Shown here piece by piece: positions 1-7,003 of a stretch of DNA of 25,497 nt. The stretch covers positions 1-25,497 of the forward strand of contig JAPLZO010000035.1 in the NCBI GenBank assembly GCA_026394995.1, read 5' to 3'. How positions within the stretch are numbered: position 1 is the stretch's first letter; each line of letters starts with the position of its first letter. The position numbers and the translations under genes are program-made. Source of the stretch: Candidatus Woesearchaeota archaeon. GTDB lineage: Archaea; Nanobdellota; Nanobdellia; SCGC-AAA011-G17; JAPLZO01. The notes below the pieces were generated by a model that saw only the letters and a list, made by a program, of their open reading frames with translations, was not told the origin of the DNA and ran no database searches.

Positions 1-44
1 ATTATATATAAACTTTATTATTTTATATATAATAGTTCAATAAA

Positions 45-56
45 TTTAAATATAAG
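45..56 (+). promoter_or_regulatory. Putative TATA box for the small acidic gene
   Basis: A TTTAAATATAAG stretch lies about 54 bases before the ATG at 105. Transcription starting about 26 bases downstream would give a leader of roughly 27 bases, which would include the purine-rich GGGGGT at 95-100 that could act as a Shine-Dalgarno site. The whole first 60 bases are AT-rich, so other TATA-like matches exist (for example 24-33). Inference only. Confidence 0.35.
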
Positions 57-104
57 TTCCAATAATCCCTCAATTGGGTATTATCACAAGTAAAGGGGGT
101 TAAA

Positions 105-218
105 ATGCCAAAAAAGAAGAAAAAAGAGCATGAGGAAGAAGAAAAAAAAGAAGAAACTAAAGACATAGATGAAGACTATGAAGATGATGATTATGATGAA
201 GAATCAGATTTCGAATAA
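105..218 (+). CDS. Small highly charged acidic protein, 37 aa
   Basis: The ORF starts ATG CCA AAA at 105 and stops TAA at 216-218. A run of G's (GGGGGT, 95-100) sits just upstream at a good distance for a ribosome binding site. The protein begins with a lysine block (residues 3-7) and then becomes almost purely Glu/Asp/Lys, ending in an acidic tail with regularly placed Tyr (residues 25, 30). No fold or catalytic motif can be seen; it would be disordered. Acidic tails like this occur on nucleic-acid or ribosome-associated proteins, but no function can be assigned. Coding status rests on the start context and the biased composition, so it could be spurious. Confidence 0.5.
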   Translation: MPKKKKKEHEEEEKKEETKDIDEDYEDDDYDEESDFE

Positions 219-235
219 CTTTTTTATTTTTTAAA

Positions 236-322
236 CTATAATTTTTCAGCTAAAGTTAAATATCTTTTAAATCTTGGAGTTTTTAAACCGCTTGAAAGAA
301 GATCTCTAACAATTCTTGAAGC
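236..322 (-). pseudogene. Possible detached C-terminal piece of the upstream ORF
   Basis: Directly after the TAA of the 110-aa gene, and in the same frame, 28 further sense codons run to a TAG at 236-238. The translation is rich in Ala, Arg, Ser, Gly and Leu (begins ASRIVRDLLSSGLKTP, ends LTLAEKL) and looks like a helical C-terminus rather than random AT-rich sequence. There is no ATG, GTG or TTG in this frame inside the segment, so it would only be made by readthrough, or it is a relic created by a stop mutation (or an assembly error). Chance opening of 28 codons is possible. Confidence 0.3.
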
Positions 323-655
323 TTATTTTTCATGTTCTTTATAACCACTTATAAATCTTATACGACCAGGACACAAAAATTTTTCCCAGAAGTTATTATT
401 TACTTCTATAAGCATGTTATTATAAGGTTTAATCTTAACATCCGGATTAATTCTACCACATAATCCGTTTCCATATGCATCACTTATTAACTTAAGACCA
501 ATATATGGTTCCAAATCTACCATTTTAAGACCACCTAATCCTATTATAGCTCTTTTAACGTAGCCAGTAATAATAAATGGAACAAAACTATCAGTGACAT
601 ATATTTTTAATTTCTCGCCTTTCTCTAATCTTTTAACTAAAGTCTCAAATTTCAT
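323..655 (-). CDS. Hypothetical protein, 110 aa
   Basis: A complete ORF from ATG (655) to TAA (323-325). I do not recognise the family. The N-terminal 12 residues are Lys/Glu rich (LVKRLEKGEKLKIYVTDS), followed by beta-strand-like alternating hydrophobic stretches and two Cys (about residues 66 and 95) that do not form a CxxC pair. It has no signal peptide or membrane helix. The codon use is the same AT-rich style as its neighbours. The reading frame stays open for 28 more codons beyond the stop (see the separate entry), so the gene may be a truncated version of a longer protein. It stands alone, separated from the next minus-strand gene by about 55 bases. Confidence 0.6.
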   Translation of the reverse strand: MKFETLVKRLEKGEKLKIYVTDSFVPFIITGYVKRAIIGLGGLKMVDLEPYIGLKLISDAYGNGLCGRINPDVKIKPYNNMLIEVNNNFWEKFLCPGRIRFISGYKEHEK

Positions 656-710
656 GTTTATAAGAAATCTATCTTAAGTTTAAAAATTTATATTAATTGT
701 AATATATATT

Positions 711-1436
711 TTATAGATATTCGCCTTTAAATTCAGCTTCTGGAAAATTATCTTTTATGAATTGAACCATTATTTGATTATTAGCTCTCTCATAAACACA
801 TAATGCATCTTTTAATAAACCAGCTTTTAAGAATAAGTCACCAACTTTGTTTAGTTTTTCTATATCATTAGCTAATTCATATGCTCTTGCAGCTAATGCC
901 AATTGATTATCTTTTACACATTTTTCTGCTATCTTAATCAATCTATATTTCTTCTGAACATCATTTTTTAATTTGCTGTATACTTCTATAGCAAAATCAA
1001 TTCTTTCTTTATCAACGCAATAATCACCTAATCTTGTTAATCTCTCTTCATCTTCTAAAATTTGATAAGCTTTAAATGCTTCAGAAACACAACCTTCTTT
1101 TAAGCAAAAATCACCTATGCTAGTTAATTTATCATAACTTTGAGCTATATTATAGGCATCTACAGCATTAGAATATAAATTAACTTCTTTGAATGCATCT
1201 CCTACTTGTATTAAACCTTGTTTATTATTAGTAAAAATAAATGCTTTCATTGCATTTGTATTATCACCCTTTCTTAAATATTCGTCACCAGCTGCATTTA
1301 ATAAATCAATTTTACTCTTTTCATCAAACATAGATAAATCAACTTTATCAAGACCTTTTCTTAACAAAGCTGGTACTATTTTTCTAAAAGAATTATCATC
1401 ACCAGAATTTACACCTATTTTTTGATAATCACCCAT
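711..1436 (-). CDS. TPR-like helical repeat protein, 241 aa
   Basis: About six tandem repeats with a period near 29-31 residues fill residues 45-230. The recurring pattern is L-x-x-L/I-G-D-x-x-L-K, a short spacer, then A-x-x-A-Y and a run ending D/N-x-E-K. This is the look of an alpha-solenoid of paired helices related to tetratricopeptide repeats, which normally act as a protein-binding scaffold. No catalytic domain, signal peptide or membrane helix is present, so it is probably cytosolic. The ATG at 1436 is preceded by AGGTG and, about 38 bases upstream, a TATA box (CTTTATATATAGG, 1468-1480). The partner protein is unknown. Confidence 0.8.
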   Translation of the reverse strand: MGDYQKIGVNSGDDNSFRKIVPALLRKGLDKVDLSMFDEKSKIDLLNAAGDEYLRKGDNTNAMKAFIFTNNKQGLIQVGDAFKEVNLYSNAVDAYNIAQSYDKLTSIGDFCLKEGCVSEAFKAYQILEDEERLTRLGDYCVDKERIDFAIEVYSKLKNDVQKKYRLIKIAEKCVKDNQLALAARAYELANDIEKLNKVGDLFLKAGLLKDALCVYERANNQIMVQFIKDNFPEAEFKGEYL

Positions 1437-1467
1437 ATTTTTACACCTAACTTATAGGAAATTGGTC

Positions 1468-1480
1468 CTATATATAAAGA
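1468..1480 (-). promoter_or_regulatory. TATA box of the TPR-like gene
   Basis: On the minus strand CTTTATATATAGG is centred about 38 bases before the ATG at 1436. A start about 26 bases downstream would give a leader of around 12 bases containing AGGTG, a short Shine-Dalgarno-like site. Confidence 0.45.
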
Positions 1481-1501
1481 TTTTGCTAATAAACTATATA
1501 C

Positions 1502-1951
1502 TTATCTGTTTATTTCAGCTATTAAAACTCCTCCTATTATGTATATAATAAAGTTTTCTAATGCCCATACATATAATAACACAACAGGCAGATTAATTAA
1601 TAAATACAAACTTAAAAATCCTGGAACTCCAGCTATTAAAAATAAAAATAACCCATAAAATAAACCTTTTTTAAAATAAGTTCTTCCAGGAATACTAGCT
1701 CTTATTATAATGTAAACTATCGTATATAGCACAGCTCCTATTAAACTAAATAATATAGATGTTACATAAAAATTAATTCCAGGTGCTCCATCTTCTGGCA
1801 TCATTAAAGTGCTCCATACACCACTATAATCAGGATTTGTGTAATAATCCATTGTAAAATAAGCACTAGCACTATGAATTATTAATGCTAAAATAGCAAA
1901 TATAATTGCAGTAAGTACAACTTTGATAAATAGTTTAACAATTTTCTTCAT
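1502..1951 (-). CDS. Integral membrane protein, four to five helices, ~149 aa
   Basis: Hydrophobic segments are visible at about residues 5-25, 57-83, 93-114 and 117-148, giving a four- or five-helix membrane protein with Lys-rich N-terminus (MKKIVKLFIK). I see no motif that identifies a family. Two starts compete: a GTG at 1960 that adds three residues, and the ATG at 1951 chosen here. A minus-strand TATA box (GTTTATAAAA, about 1981-1990) would place the transcript start near 1959, so either a leaderless GTG or a very short leader to the ATG fits. The gene is divergent from the small membrane gene at 2050. Confidence 0.65.
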   Translation of the reverse strand: MKKIVKLFIKVVLTAIIFAILALIIHSASAYFTMDYYTNPDYSGVWSTLMMPEDGAPGINFYVTSILFSLIGAVLYTIVYIIIRASIPGRTYFKKGLFYGLFLFLIAGVPGFLSLYLLINLPVVLLYVWALENFIIYIIGGVLIAEINR

Positions 1952-2017
1952 ATATATCACTAAAAACTTAAAATTCTAATTTTTATAAACTTTATTGTTT
2001 AGTATTATACCGATTAA

Positions 2018-2026
2018 TTTATATAT
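2018..2026 (+). promoter_or_regulatory. TATA box deciding the start of the next gene
   Basis: TTTATATAT is centred 28 bases before the ATG at 2050. The upstream in-frame ATG at 2032 is only about 10 bases away and would not be transcribed from this box, so a leaderless start at 2050 is preferred. Confidence 0.45.
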
Positions 2027-2049
2027 TTGTTATGTTCTATTTTTATAAA

Positions 2050-2277
2050 ATGATTCAAGAAATAAGTACTTTCCCAATTTTAGGATTTCCATTAGTAGCT
2101 TATCTTGGAGCTATTACTTTTCTTTCATTTTTATTTACAGCTTTAATAGGTTACACAAATTTCAAAGGCACTCAAAAAATTTCTTTTAGATGGCATCCTC
2201 GTATGGCAGTTACATCTATAATTTTGGCTATTATCCATGGAATACTAGGATTAGCTTATTTAGGTATAATCCCCTAG
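2050..2277 (+). CDS. Two-helix membrane protein with H-x13-H motif, 75 aa
   Basis: Two transmembrane helices are visible: one from about residue 8 to 33, one from about 51 to 73. The second helix starts at RWHPRMA and contains a second His in AIIHGILG, exactly 14 positions later. H-x13-H within one helix is the heme-ligand spacing of cytochrome b and ferric-reductase-like proteins, where the two His lie one above the other and bind two hemes between helices. Here only one such helix exists, so a dimer would be needed to make heme sites. That role is inference from spacing alone; no CxxCH or quinone site is seen. Start chosen from the TATA box; the alternative start at 2032 adds MFYFYK. Confidence 0.6.
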   Translation: MIQEISTFPILGFPLVAYLGAITFLSFLFTALIGYTNFKGTQKISFRWHPRMAVTSIILAIIHGILGLAYLGIIP

Positions 2278-2312
2278 AAAACATTAAAAAGTCTAATTCT
2301 AATTAAATTAAT

Positions 2313-3500
2313 ATGATAATCGGCGTAATAGGAAAGGCAAATGTTGGTAAATCAACATTTTTTGAAGCATGTACTTTAGCAGATGTAGAAATAGCTAATT
2401 ATCCTTTTGCAACTATTAAGCCAAATAGTGGTGTTGGTTTTGTAAACGTTGAATGTGCAGATAAATTCTTTAATGTTCAATGTAATCCAAGATATGGTTA
2501 TTGTATAAATAGTATTAGATTTGTTCCTATTGACATGATTGATGTTGCTGGTCTAGTTCCTGGTGCTCATGAAGGTAAAGGAATGGGTCTTGAATTTTTA
2601 AATGATCTTAATCAAGCAGATGCTTTAATTCATGTAATAGATGTTGCTGGTTCAACAAATGAAAAAGGTGAGCCAGTTTCACCTGGAACTCGAGATCCTG
2701 CAGATGATATTAAGTTTTTAGAAAATGAACTTGATTATTGGTACTTAAATATTTTAAAAAAATTATGGGTAAAACTTAAATCATTAAAATCTGATATTGA
2801 AAACCATAAAATACTAAACCAACAATTGTCAGGTGTTGGTTCAACAGAACAAATAACAAAAGACATCTTAAAAAAATTAAACTTAGAACATAAAAAATTA
2901 AGTGATTGGAATAGTGAAGAATTATTTTCTTTTGCTAGTGAACTAAGAAAACAGACAAAACCAATGATAATAGCTGCTAACAAAATTGATATTCCAATTG
3001 CCAGAGAAAACTATCAACGTTTACTTAAACAATTCCCAGATTTGAATATAATTCCTTGTTCTGCTGAAGCTGAATTATCTTTAAAAGAGGCTGCAAAACA
3101 TAAATTGATAAAATATATTCCGGGCTCAAATAATTTTGAGATCATGGGTAACCTAAATGAAAAACAAAAAAATGGTTTAGAATTTATTAAAACAAATATT
3201 TTAGATAAATACTATACTACAGGAGTTCAGCAAATATTGAATGATATTATTTTTAAAATATTGAAGTATATTCCTATTTTTCCAGGAGGTTTAAACAAAT
3301 TACAAGATCAATATGGTAACACTTTACCTGACTGTTTCTTATTAAAAGAAGGTTCAACAGCTCTTGATTTTGCTTATAAGATACATACTGATATAGGTGA
3401 TAATTTTATTAGAGCAATAGACGTAAAAACAAAACGAACTGTTGGTAAAGAGCATATTTTAAAATCAGGTGATGTAATAGAAATTATAACAAATAAATAA
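2313..3500 (+). CDS. Obg/YchF-like GTPase with C-terminal TGS domain, 395 aa
   Basis: A TRAFAC-class P-loop GTPase of the archaeal YchF/Obg group. Seen: G1 GKANVGKS (7-14), G3 DVAGLVPGAHEGKG (77-90), G4 NKID (about 223-226), a helical insert between G3 and G4, and a C-terminal TGS domain from about 325 (LPDCFLLKEGS to VIEIITNK). In bacterial/eukaryotic YchF (OLA1) the G4 motif is NxxE and the enzyme prefers ATP; the NKID here predicts GTP specificity, as in the archaeal relatives. Members bind ribosomes or tRNA-related RNA and are linked to translation control. Length matches the archaeal family. It ends four bases before the convergent basic-protein gene. Confidence 0.9.
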   Translation: MIIGVIGKANVGKSTFFEACTLADVEIANYPFATIKPNSGVGFVNVECADKFFNVQCNPRYGYCINSIRFVPIDMIDVAGLVPGAHEGKGMGLEFLNDLNQADALIHVIDVAGSTNEKGEPVSPGTRDPADDIKFLENELDYWYLNILKKLWVKLKSLKSDIENHKILNQQLSGVGSTEQITKDILKKLNLEHKKLSDWNSEELFSFASELRKQTKPMIIAANKIDIPIARENYQRLLKQFPDLNIIPCSAEAELSLKEAAKHKLIKYIPGSNNFEIMGNLNEKQKNGLEFIKTNILDKYYTTGVQQILNDIIFKILKYIPIFPGGLNKLQDQYGNTLPDCFLLKEGSTALDFAYKIHTDIGDNFIRAIDVKTKRTVGKEHILKSGDVIEIITNK

Positions 3501-3504
3501 TAAC

Positions 3505-3654
3505 TTATTTCTTTTTTGATTTCTTATGTTTTGATTTTGCAAGTTTAATTAGCTTTTTAACTTTAGAAACCTTATTTTTTCTACTTGCTTTTCTTCCTTT
3601 AAACTTTTTAAAAATTTTTCTCTTTAAAAAAGATCTTTTCTTCTTTTTTGCCAT
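3505..3654 (-). CDS. Very basic small protein, 49 aa
   Basis: ATG at 3654, TAA at 3505-3507. By count 23 Lys and 4 Arg among 49 residues, beginning MAKKKKRSFLKRK and ending in a Lys/Ser tail. Such a protein would bind RNA or DNA nonspecifically, or be a small ribosomal-type protein; no known ribosomal protein is recognised. A TATA-like stretch (TATAATATTAATT on the minus strand, about 3663-3676) lies about 20 bases before the ATG. It starts about 24 bases beyond the 3' end of the structured RNA candidate at 3678-3885 and reads in the same direction, so they could share a transcript. Functional link unproven. Confidence 0.6.
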   Translation of the reverse strand: MAKKKKRSFLKRKIFKKFKGRKASRKNKVSKVKKLIKLAKSKHKKSKKK

Positions 3655-3677
3655 TTATCTCACTAATTAATATTATA

Positions 3678-3885
3678 TCTGGACTCGGTGAAAAAGTTCC
3701 TTAAACAATCATCAATCAATCTTAACCTATCGACTTGTTTTAAAGGTTATCTTCTTCGTTCCATATACTAAGCTTAACAAGTGCAGATTTCGTATGGTGA
3801 GTTATAGTCCAGACACCACATTAATAGCTGAACACCTGAAAGAGGCTACTATGGTAACATCCTTTTCAGGACAACCGAATTGTCC
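3678..3885 (-). ncRNA. Unidentified structured RNA, ~208 nt
   Basis: No ORF covers this stretch, but nested pairings do. On the minus strand: hairpin GGACAA/TTGTCC (3880-3885 with 3869-3874); stem CCTGAAA/TTTCAGG (3864-3870 with 3835-3841); a closing stem TCTGGACT/AGTCCAGA (3806-3813 with 3678-3685) that encloses an arm CCATAC...GTATATGG (about 3760-3798) and a rod made of GAAGAAG/CTTTTTC, CCTT/AAGG and AAACAA/TTGTTT (3690-3757). An AT-rich TATA-like run (about 3898-3910) lies about 20-25 bases upstream of 3885, which favours minus-strand transcription. I searched by eye for SRP RNA (GGAA tetraloop, AGCAG), RNase P RNA (GAAAGTC, ACAGAA) and 5S rRNA and found no convincing match, although the three-way layout and a GTTAAGC recall 5S. 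Confidence 0.5.
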
Positions 3886-3987
3886 TTTATTATGTTAAAT
3901 ATATATATAGTATCCTTTTATTTAAGATTAACTCACTACTATAAAATGTATATATTTATATATTCACTTAATATTGGTCATAACAAA

Positions 3988-3997
3988 TTTTATATAT
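3988..3997 (+). promoter_or_regulatory. TATA box deciding the start of the TPM-domain gene
   Basis: TTTTATATAT is centred about 27 bases before the ATG at 4019. This predicts a leaderless mRNA from 4019, and the protein from there opens with a perfect signal peptide. The longer frame from 3974 would begin upstream of the box. Confidence 0.5.
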
Positions 3998-4018
3998 CCT
4001 AAATTATTGTGCTTTAAA

Positions 4019-4756
4019 ATGAAAAAAATCTTAATGGTTATAGTTTTTATTTTAATCACTATAACTTTTGTTCTAGCTCAAGAAATTTCTATAAAAGGTT
4101 TTGTAAATGATTATTCTAACATCTTAAGCGAACAAGAAAAACAACAAATAACACAAATTGCACAATCAATTTATGATTCTGGTAAAGCAGAGTATGCTAT
4201 AGTTATAATTAATTCTACACAAGGTCAAGATATTAAATCTTATGCTATTACATTAGCTCAAGGAAAATTAGGATCCAAAGAAAAAGATAATGGTTTATTA
4301 TTACTTGTTTCCATAGAAGATCGTGAATATAGATTTGAAGTTGGCTCAGGACTAGAAGGAACTTTGAATGATGCAAAAGTTGGTCGTATTGGTAGAGATT
4401 ATCTTGTTCCTAATTTTCAAAAAGGTCAATATGGACAAGGTATTATTGAAGCATCTCAAGCAATACAAAATGCATTAAATCAAACAGCTAATGAACAAGT
4501 AAATACTAACCCATCTCAACAAATGATAACACCACTTATAGTTTTAATTATTTTTATAATAATCTTTTTATCATTTTTTATGTTTAGTATTATCAAATAT
4601 TCAAAAAAGAAAAACAAACATTTTAAAACAGCAAGAAATGCTTTAATTTTCTTTGGAGCTACTCAAGGATTCAAAGGCAGAGGCGGTTTTGGTGGTTCAG
4701 GTGGAGGTTTTGGAGGCGGTGGTTTCTCAGGTGGAGGATCTTCTGGAGGGTGGTGA
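4019..4756 (+). CDS. TPM-domain (YgcG-like) secreted/membrane protein, 245 aa
   Basis: From the ATG at 4019: a signal peptide (MKKILMVIVFILITITFVLAQ), a TPM domain at about residues 22-145 (VNDYSNILSEQEKQQI, IVIINSTQG, DNGLLLLVS, YRFEVGSGLEG, all typical), a Gln/Asn/Thr-rich linker, one membrane helix (about 171-195), a short basic stretch, and a C-terminal tail made of Gly, Ser and Phe ending SSGGW. This is the classic layout of YgcG-like TPM proteins, which sit at the outer face of the membrane. Their molecular role is not settled; TPM domains have been linked to repair or assembly of membrane complexes and to phosphatase activity. The next genes are a zf-TFIIB mini-protein (5 bases away) and LemA, a common partner. 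Confidence 0.87.
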   Translation: MKKILMVIVFILITITFVLAQEISIKGFVNDYSNILSEQEKQQITQIAQSIYDSGKAEYAIVIINSTQGQDIKSYAITLAQGKLGSKEKDNGLLLLVSIEDREYRFEVGSGLEGTLNDAKVGRIGRDYLVPNFQKGQYGQGIIEASQAIQNALNQTANEQVNTNPSQQMITPLIVLIIFIIIFLSFFMFSIIKYSKKKNKHFKTARNALIFFGATQGFKGRGGFGGSGGGFGGGGFSGGGSSGGW

Positions 4757-4761
4757 ATAAA

Positions 4762-4926
4762 ATGGTTTTAAAAACTAAAGTTTTCGGAGAAAAATTATTA
4801 AAATGTCCAAGATGTGATATTTACATGAAAAAATTGAAAAAGAAAGATGTTATAATTGATGTTTGTAAAAAATGTGGTGGTATGTGGATTGATGCCGGTG
4901 AACATGAAAAATTATTACAAATATAA
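4762..4926 (+). CDS. zf-TFIIB type zinc-ribbon mini-protein, 54 aa
   Basis: The ORF starts five bases after the TPM gene. It contains LLKCPRCDIYM (Cys 15 and 18) and DVCKKCGGMWIDAGEHEKL (Cys 35 and 38), which is the signature of the zf-TFIIB family: CPRC, a short linker, CxxCGGxWxDxGE. The four Cys should bind one zinc. Members are often tiny stand-alone proteins next to membrane or stress genes; the biochemical role is unknown. Operon position between TPM and LemA genes suggests a shared function at the envelope. It is followed at once by the strong Shine-Dalgarno site of lemA. Confidence 0.85.
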   Translation: MVLKTKVFGEKLLKCPRCDIYMKKLKKKDVIIDVCKKCGGMWIDAGEHEKLLQI

Positions 4927-4933
4927 AGGAGGT
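4925..4933 (+). promoter_or_regulatory. Strong Shine-Dalgarno site of the LemA gene
   Basis: AAAGGAGGT overlaps the stop codon of the preceding gene and lies 5 bases before the ATG at 4939. It is the best ribosome binding site in the window and shows that internal operon genes here use Shine-Dalgarno recognition, in contrast to the leaderless first genes. Confidence 0.75.
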
Positions 4934-4938
4934 TAAGT

Positions 4939-5535
4939 ATGGCAAAGGAAAAACTTAAATCAAAAAATACAGGTAAAATAGTATTGATTATAGTTGCTGC
5001 AATAATTGTATTATCCATTTTCTGGGTAATTGGTGCTTATAATGGTCTTGTTAGATCTCAAGAAAATGTAAATGAAAAATGGGCTAATGTTCAAGCTGAT
5101 TATCAAAGAAGATTTGATTTAATACCCAATCTTGTTGCAACAGTAAAAGCTTATAGTAATTATGAAGGTAAACTTTTAATAGATGTTACAGCTGCAAGAT
5201 CTGCATGGACTCAAGCTAGTACTGCACAACAACAAATGCAAGCAGCTGGTCAATTAGATTCAACATTATCAAGATTATTAGTAGTTCTAGAAAACTATCC
5301 TAATTTAAAAGCTAATGAAAATTATTTATCATTACAAGATGAATTAGCAGGTACAGAAAATAGAATTAAATTCTCTAGAACAGAATTCAACAATGCAGTA
5401 AAAACTTACAATATTAAGCTAAGAACATTCCCAACAAATACAATCGCTGGAATGTTTGGGTTTACTCAAAGAGATATGTTTGAATCTCAAACAGGAGCAG
5501 AACAAGCTCCTAATGTAAGTGAATTAATAAAATAA
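4939..5535 (+). CDS. lemA: LemA family protein, 198 aa
   Basis: One N-terminal membrane helix (about residues 14-33) follows a short basic, cytoplasmic N-terminus. The rest is a helical domain with the LemA hallmarks: YNGLVRSQENVNEKWANVQADYQRR, DLIPNLVATVKAY, then a helix of Ala/Gln, LLVVLENYPNLKAN, and AGTENRIKFSRTEFNNAVKTYN. Length is normal for the family (about 185-200 residues). LemA proteins are N-out or N-in membrane proteins of unknown mechanism, commonly in one operon with TPM-domain (YgcG) or HtpX genes. The strong Shine-Dalgarno at 4925-4933 decides the start. The gene ends five bases before the convergent phosphoesterase gene. Confidence 0.93.
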   Translation: MAKEKLKSKNTGKIVLIIVAAIIVLSIFWVIGAYNGLVRSQENVNEKWANVQADYQRRFDLIPNLVATVKAYSNYEGKLLIDVTAARSAWTQASTAQQQMQAAGQLDSTLSRLLVVLENYPNLKANENYLSLQDELAGTENRIKFSRTEFNNAVKTYNIKLRTFPTNTIAGMFGFTQRDMFESQTGAEQAPNVSELIK

Positions 5536-5540
5536 ATTTT

Positions 5541-6614
5541 TTATTTCTTTTTTAATTCAACTATAGTTATCTCATTATTACAACCAAATCTCATTGGAGG
5601 ACCCCAAGTACCTGTTCCTTGAGAAACATATACATAAGAATCTTTATAATTATGTAAACCCCTAACATAAGCATTAGCCATTCTAGAAAATATAGTAAAA
5701 GGATAAATTTGTCCATCATGTGTATGCCCACTTAATTGCAAATTAATACTATAATTAGCTAAAGGTTCTACTTTTGTTGGTATATGATATAATAATATAG
5801 TAGGTTTATTTTTATTAATTTTAAGATTAGGTAATATTTTATACAAATAGTTACTTTCCATTGAATAATCAACACCAATTATTTGCAAACCTTTAGCATA
5901 AACAATCTCATTTCTCAAAACTCTAGCTTTTGTACTTTTTAAAATTTCAAAAACTCTACTTAAGTTTTCATAAGTCTCATGATTTCCAGTTATAAAGTAA
6001 ACAGGTGCTTTGATATTATTTATACCATCAAACATACCATTGCTTAATGGAGCGCTTCCATCAACTAAATCACCCGTTATAAAAACCAAATCAGGATTAA
6101 TATTATTAGTCGTATCAACAACATTTGTTAAAAAATTATTTGTCCTTATAGTTCCCATATGTATATCTGATAATTGAACAATTTTCAAATCTTTATCTAA
6201 ATTATTAACTGGTATTTCTATGGTTTTAACAGTAATAAAAGAAGCATTAACTAATGAATAAATACTTAATAGCGCAACAAAAACAACAATTACCATTCCA
6301 GCAGTAAACTTATCAACCTTAAATATCAAATTAATTATTTCAAATATTATTAATGAACAAGCCAAAAAGAACATAACTCCAAGCCAAGTAGCTGAAATTA
6401 CATAATATGTTCTTGTAAAAATATTATAAAATCTTGTTTCTATAAGCATTGATATAATAAAGGATAAAGCTAAAAATGCCATAATTAAATAGAAATAGAT
6501 ATTTCTCTTTATGCCTAGTAAATTACTCATCCTTAAAAAAACATAAAAATTTATACCAGCATACAAAATTAAAAATGCAGCACCTAATAACACAAACATG
6601 AGTATTCTATTCAT
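5541..6614 (-). CDS. Membrane-anchored metallophosphoesterase (YkuE/YaeI-like), 357 aa
   Basis: The N-terminal third has four membrane helices (about residues 3-25, 37-58, 71-95, 103-128). The catalytic domain carries all calcineurin-like motifs: D150-I-H152 (QLSDIHMG), GDLVD (181-185), GNHE (210-213), H277 (LLYHIP) and GHTHDGQ (296-302). These bind a two-metal centre that cleaves phosphoesters. The nearest known group is the YkuE/YaeI branch related to LpxH, often with N-terminal membrane segments; substrates may be phospholipids or nucleotide-lipid intermediates. Which one is used in an archaeon is unknown. The active site would lie on the side of the membrane given by an even number of helices. 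It faces LemA tail to tail. Confidence 0.9.
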   Translation of the reverse strand: MNRILMFVLLGAAFLILYAGINFYVFLRMSNLLGIKRNIYFYLIMAFLALSFIISMLIETRFYNIFTRTYYVISATWLGVMFFLACSLIIFEIINLIFKVDKFTAGMVIVVFVALLSIYSLVNASFITVKTIEIPVNNLDKDLKIVQLSDIHMGTIRTNNFLTNVVDTTNNINPDLVFITGDLVDGSAPLSNGMFDGINNIKAPVYFITGNHETYENLSRVFEILKSTKARVLRNEIVYAKGLQIIGVDYSMESNYLYKILPNLKINKNKPTILLYHIPTKVEPLANYSINLQLSGHTHDGQIYPFTIFSRMANAYVRGLHNYKDSYVYVSQGTGTWGPPMRFGCNNEITIVELKKK

Positions 6615-6670
6615 CCTAAAAAGTAGATATTTACAGTTTAAATTCTTTTTTAATCAAGAATATATATTAT

Positions 6671-6898
6671 TTATTGTAAACTTCCTATATCTCTTTTATG
6701 TTTTATAAGATTTAGCTGATCTTCAATATGTCTTTTACATTCTATACAAATAATTTTACCTTTATCAAGTTTTCCACAAGAACTACACACAACATTATTA
6801 CATCCTGAACATTTACCTATACTATTATCTTCATACAATTTTACACCACAATTACTACAGAAATCCTTTCTAAAATCTAGTGGTATATTAATTTTCAT
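6671..6898 (-). CDS. Small zinc-finger protein, 75 aa
   Basis: Four CxxC pairs lie in the middle: FCSNCGVKL, GKCSGCNNVVC, CSSCGKLD and ICIECKRH. They could bind two zinc ions in an interleaved (B-box or double zinc-ribbon-like) manner. The C-terminus is a basic helix (HIEDQLNLIKHKRDI). Such proteins usually make protein or nucleic-acid contacts; no specific family is named. Start: a GTG at 6913 gives 80 residues, but the minus-strand TATA box CTTATAAAG (about 6918-6927) is centred about 25 bases from the ATG at 6898, so a leaderless start at 6898 is preferred. Upstream of it lies a mainly AT-rich spacer of about 100 bases. Confidence 0.7.
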   Translation of the reverse strand: MKINIPLDFRKDFCSNCGVKLYEDNSIGKCSGCNNVVCSSCGKLDKGKIICIECKRHIEDQLNLIKHKRDIGSLQ

Positions 6899-7003
6899 TC
6901 TAATTGGATACACATCCTTTATAAGAAATAATAAATATTCAATAAGAATTTAAGCTTTACTATATAAACACTAAAAATATATAAACTTTATTATTCTAGA
7001 TTT

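Noticed and set aside
3678..3813. 5S rRNA on the minus strand
   Set aside because: Length (136 nt), an 8-bp closing stem with two arms, and a GTTAAGC sequence recall 5S, but stem II does not pair properly, the CCGAAC loop is not conserved and the second arm is too long. Not supported without a covariance search.
3678..3885. SRP RNA or RNase P RNA
   Set aside because: No GGAA tetraloop/AGCAG helix 8 and no GAAAGTC or ACAGAA elements on either strand by eye. I keep it as an unassigned RNA.
3974..4018. Upstream start of the TPM-domain gene
   Set aside because: It places 15 residues before a clean signal peptide and lies upstream of the TATA box predicted for a leaderless start at 4019.
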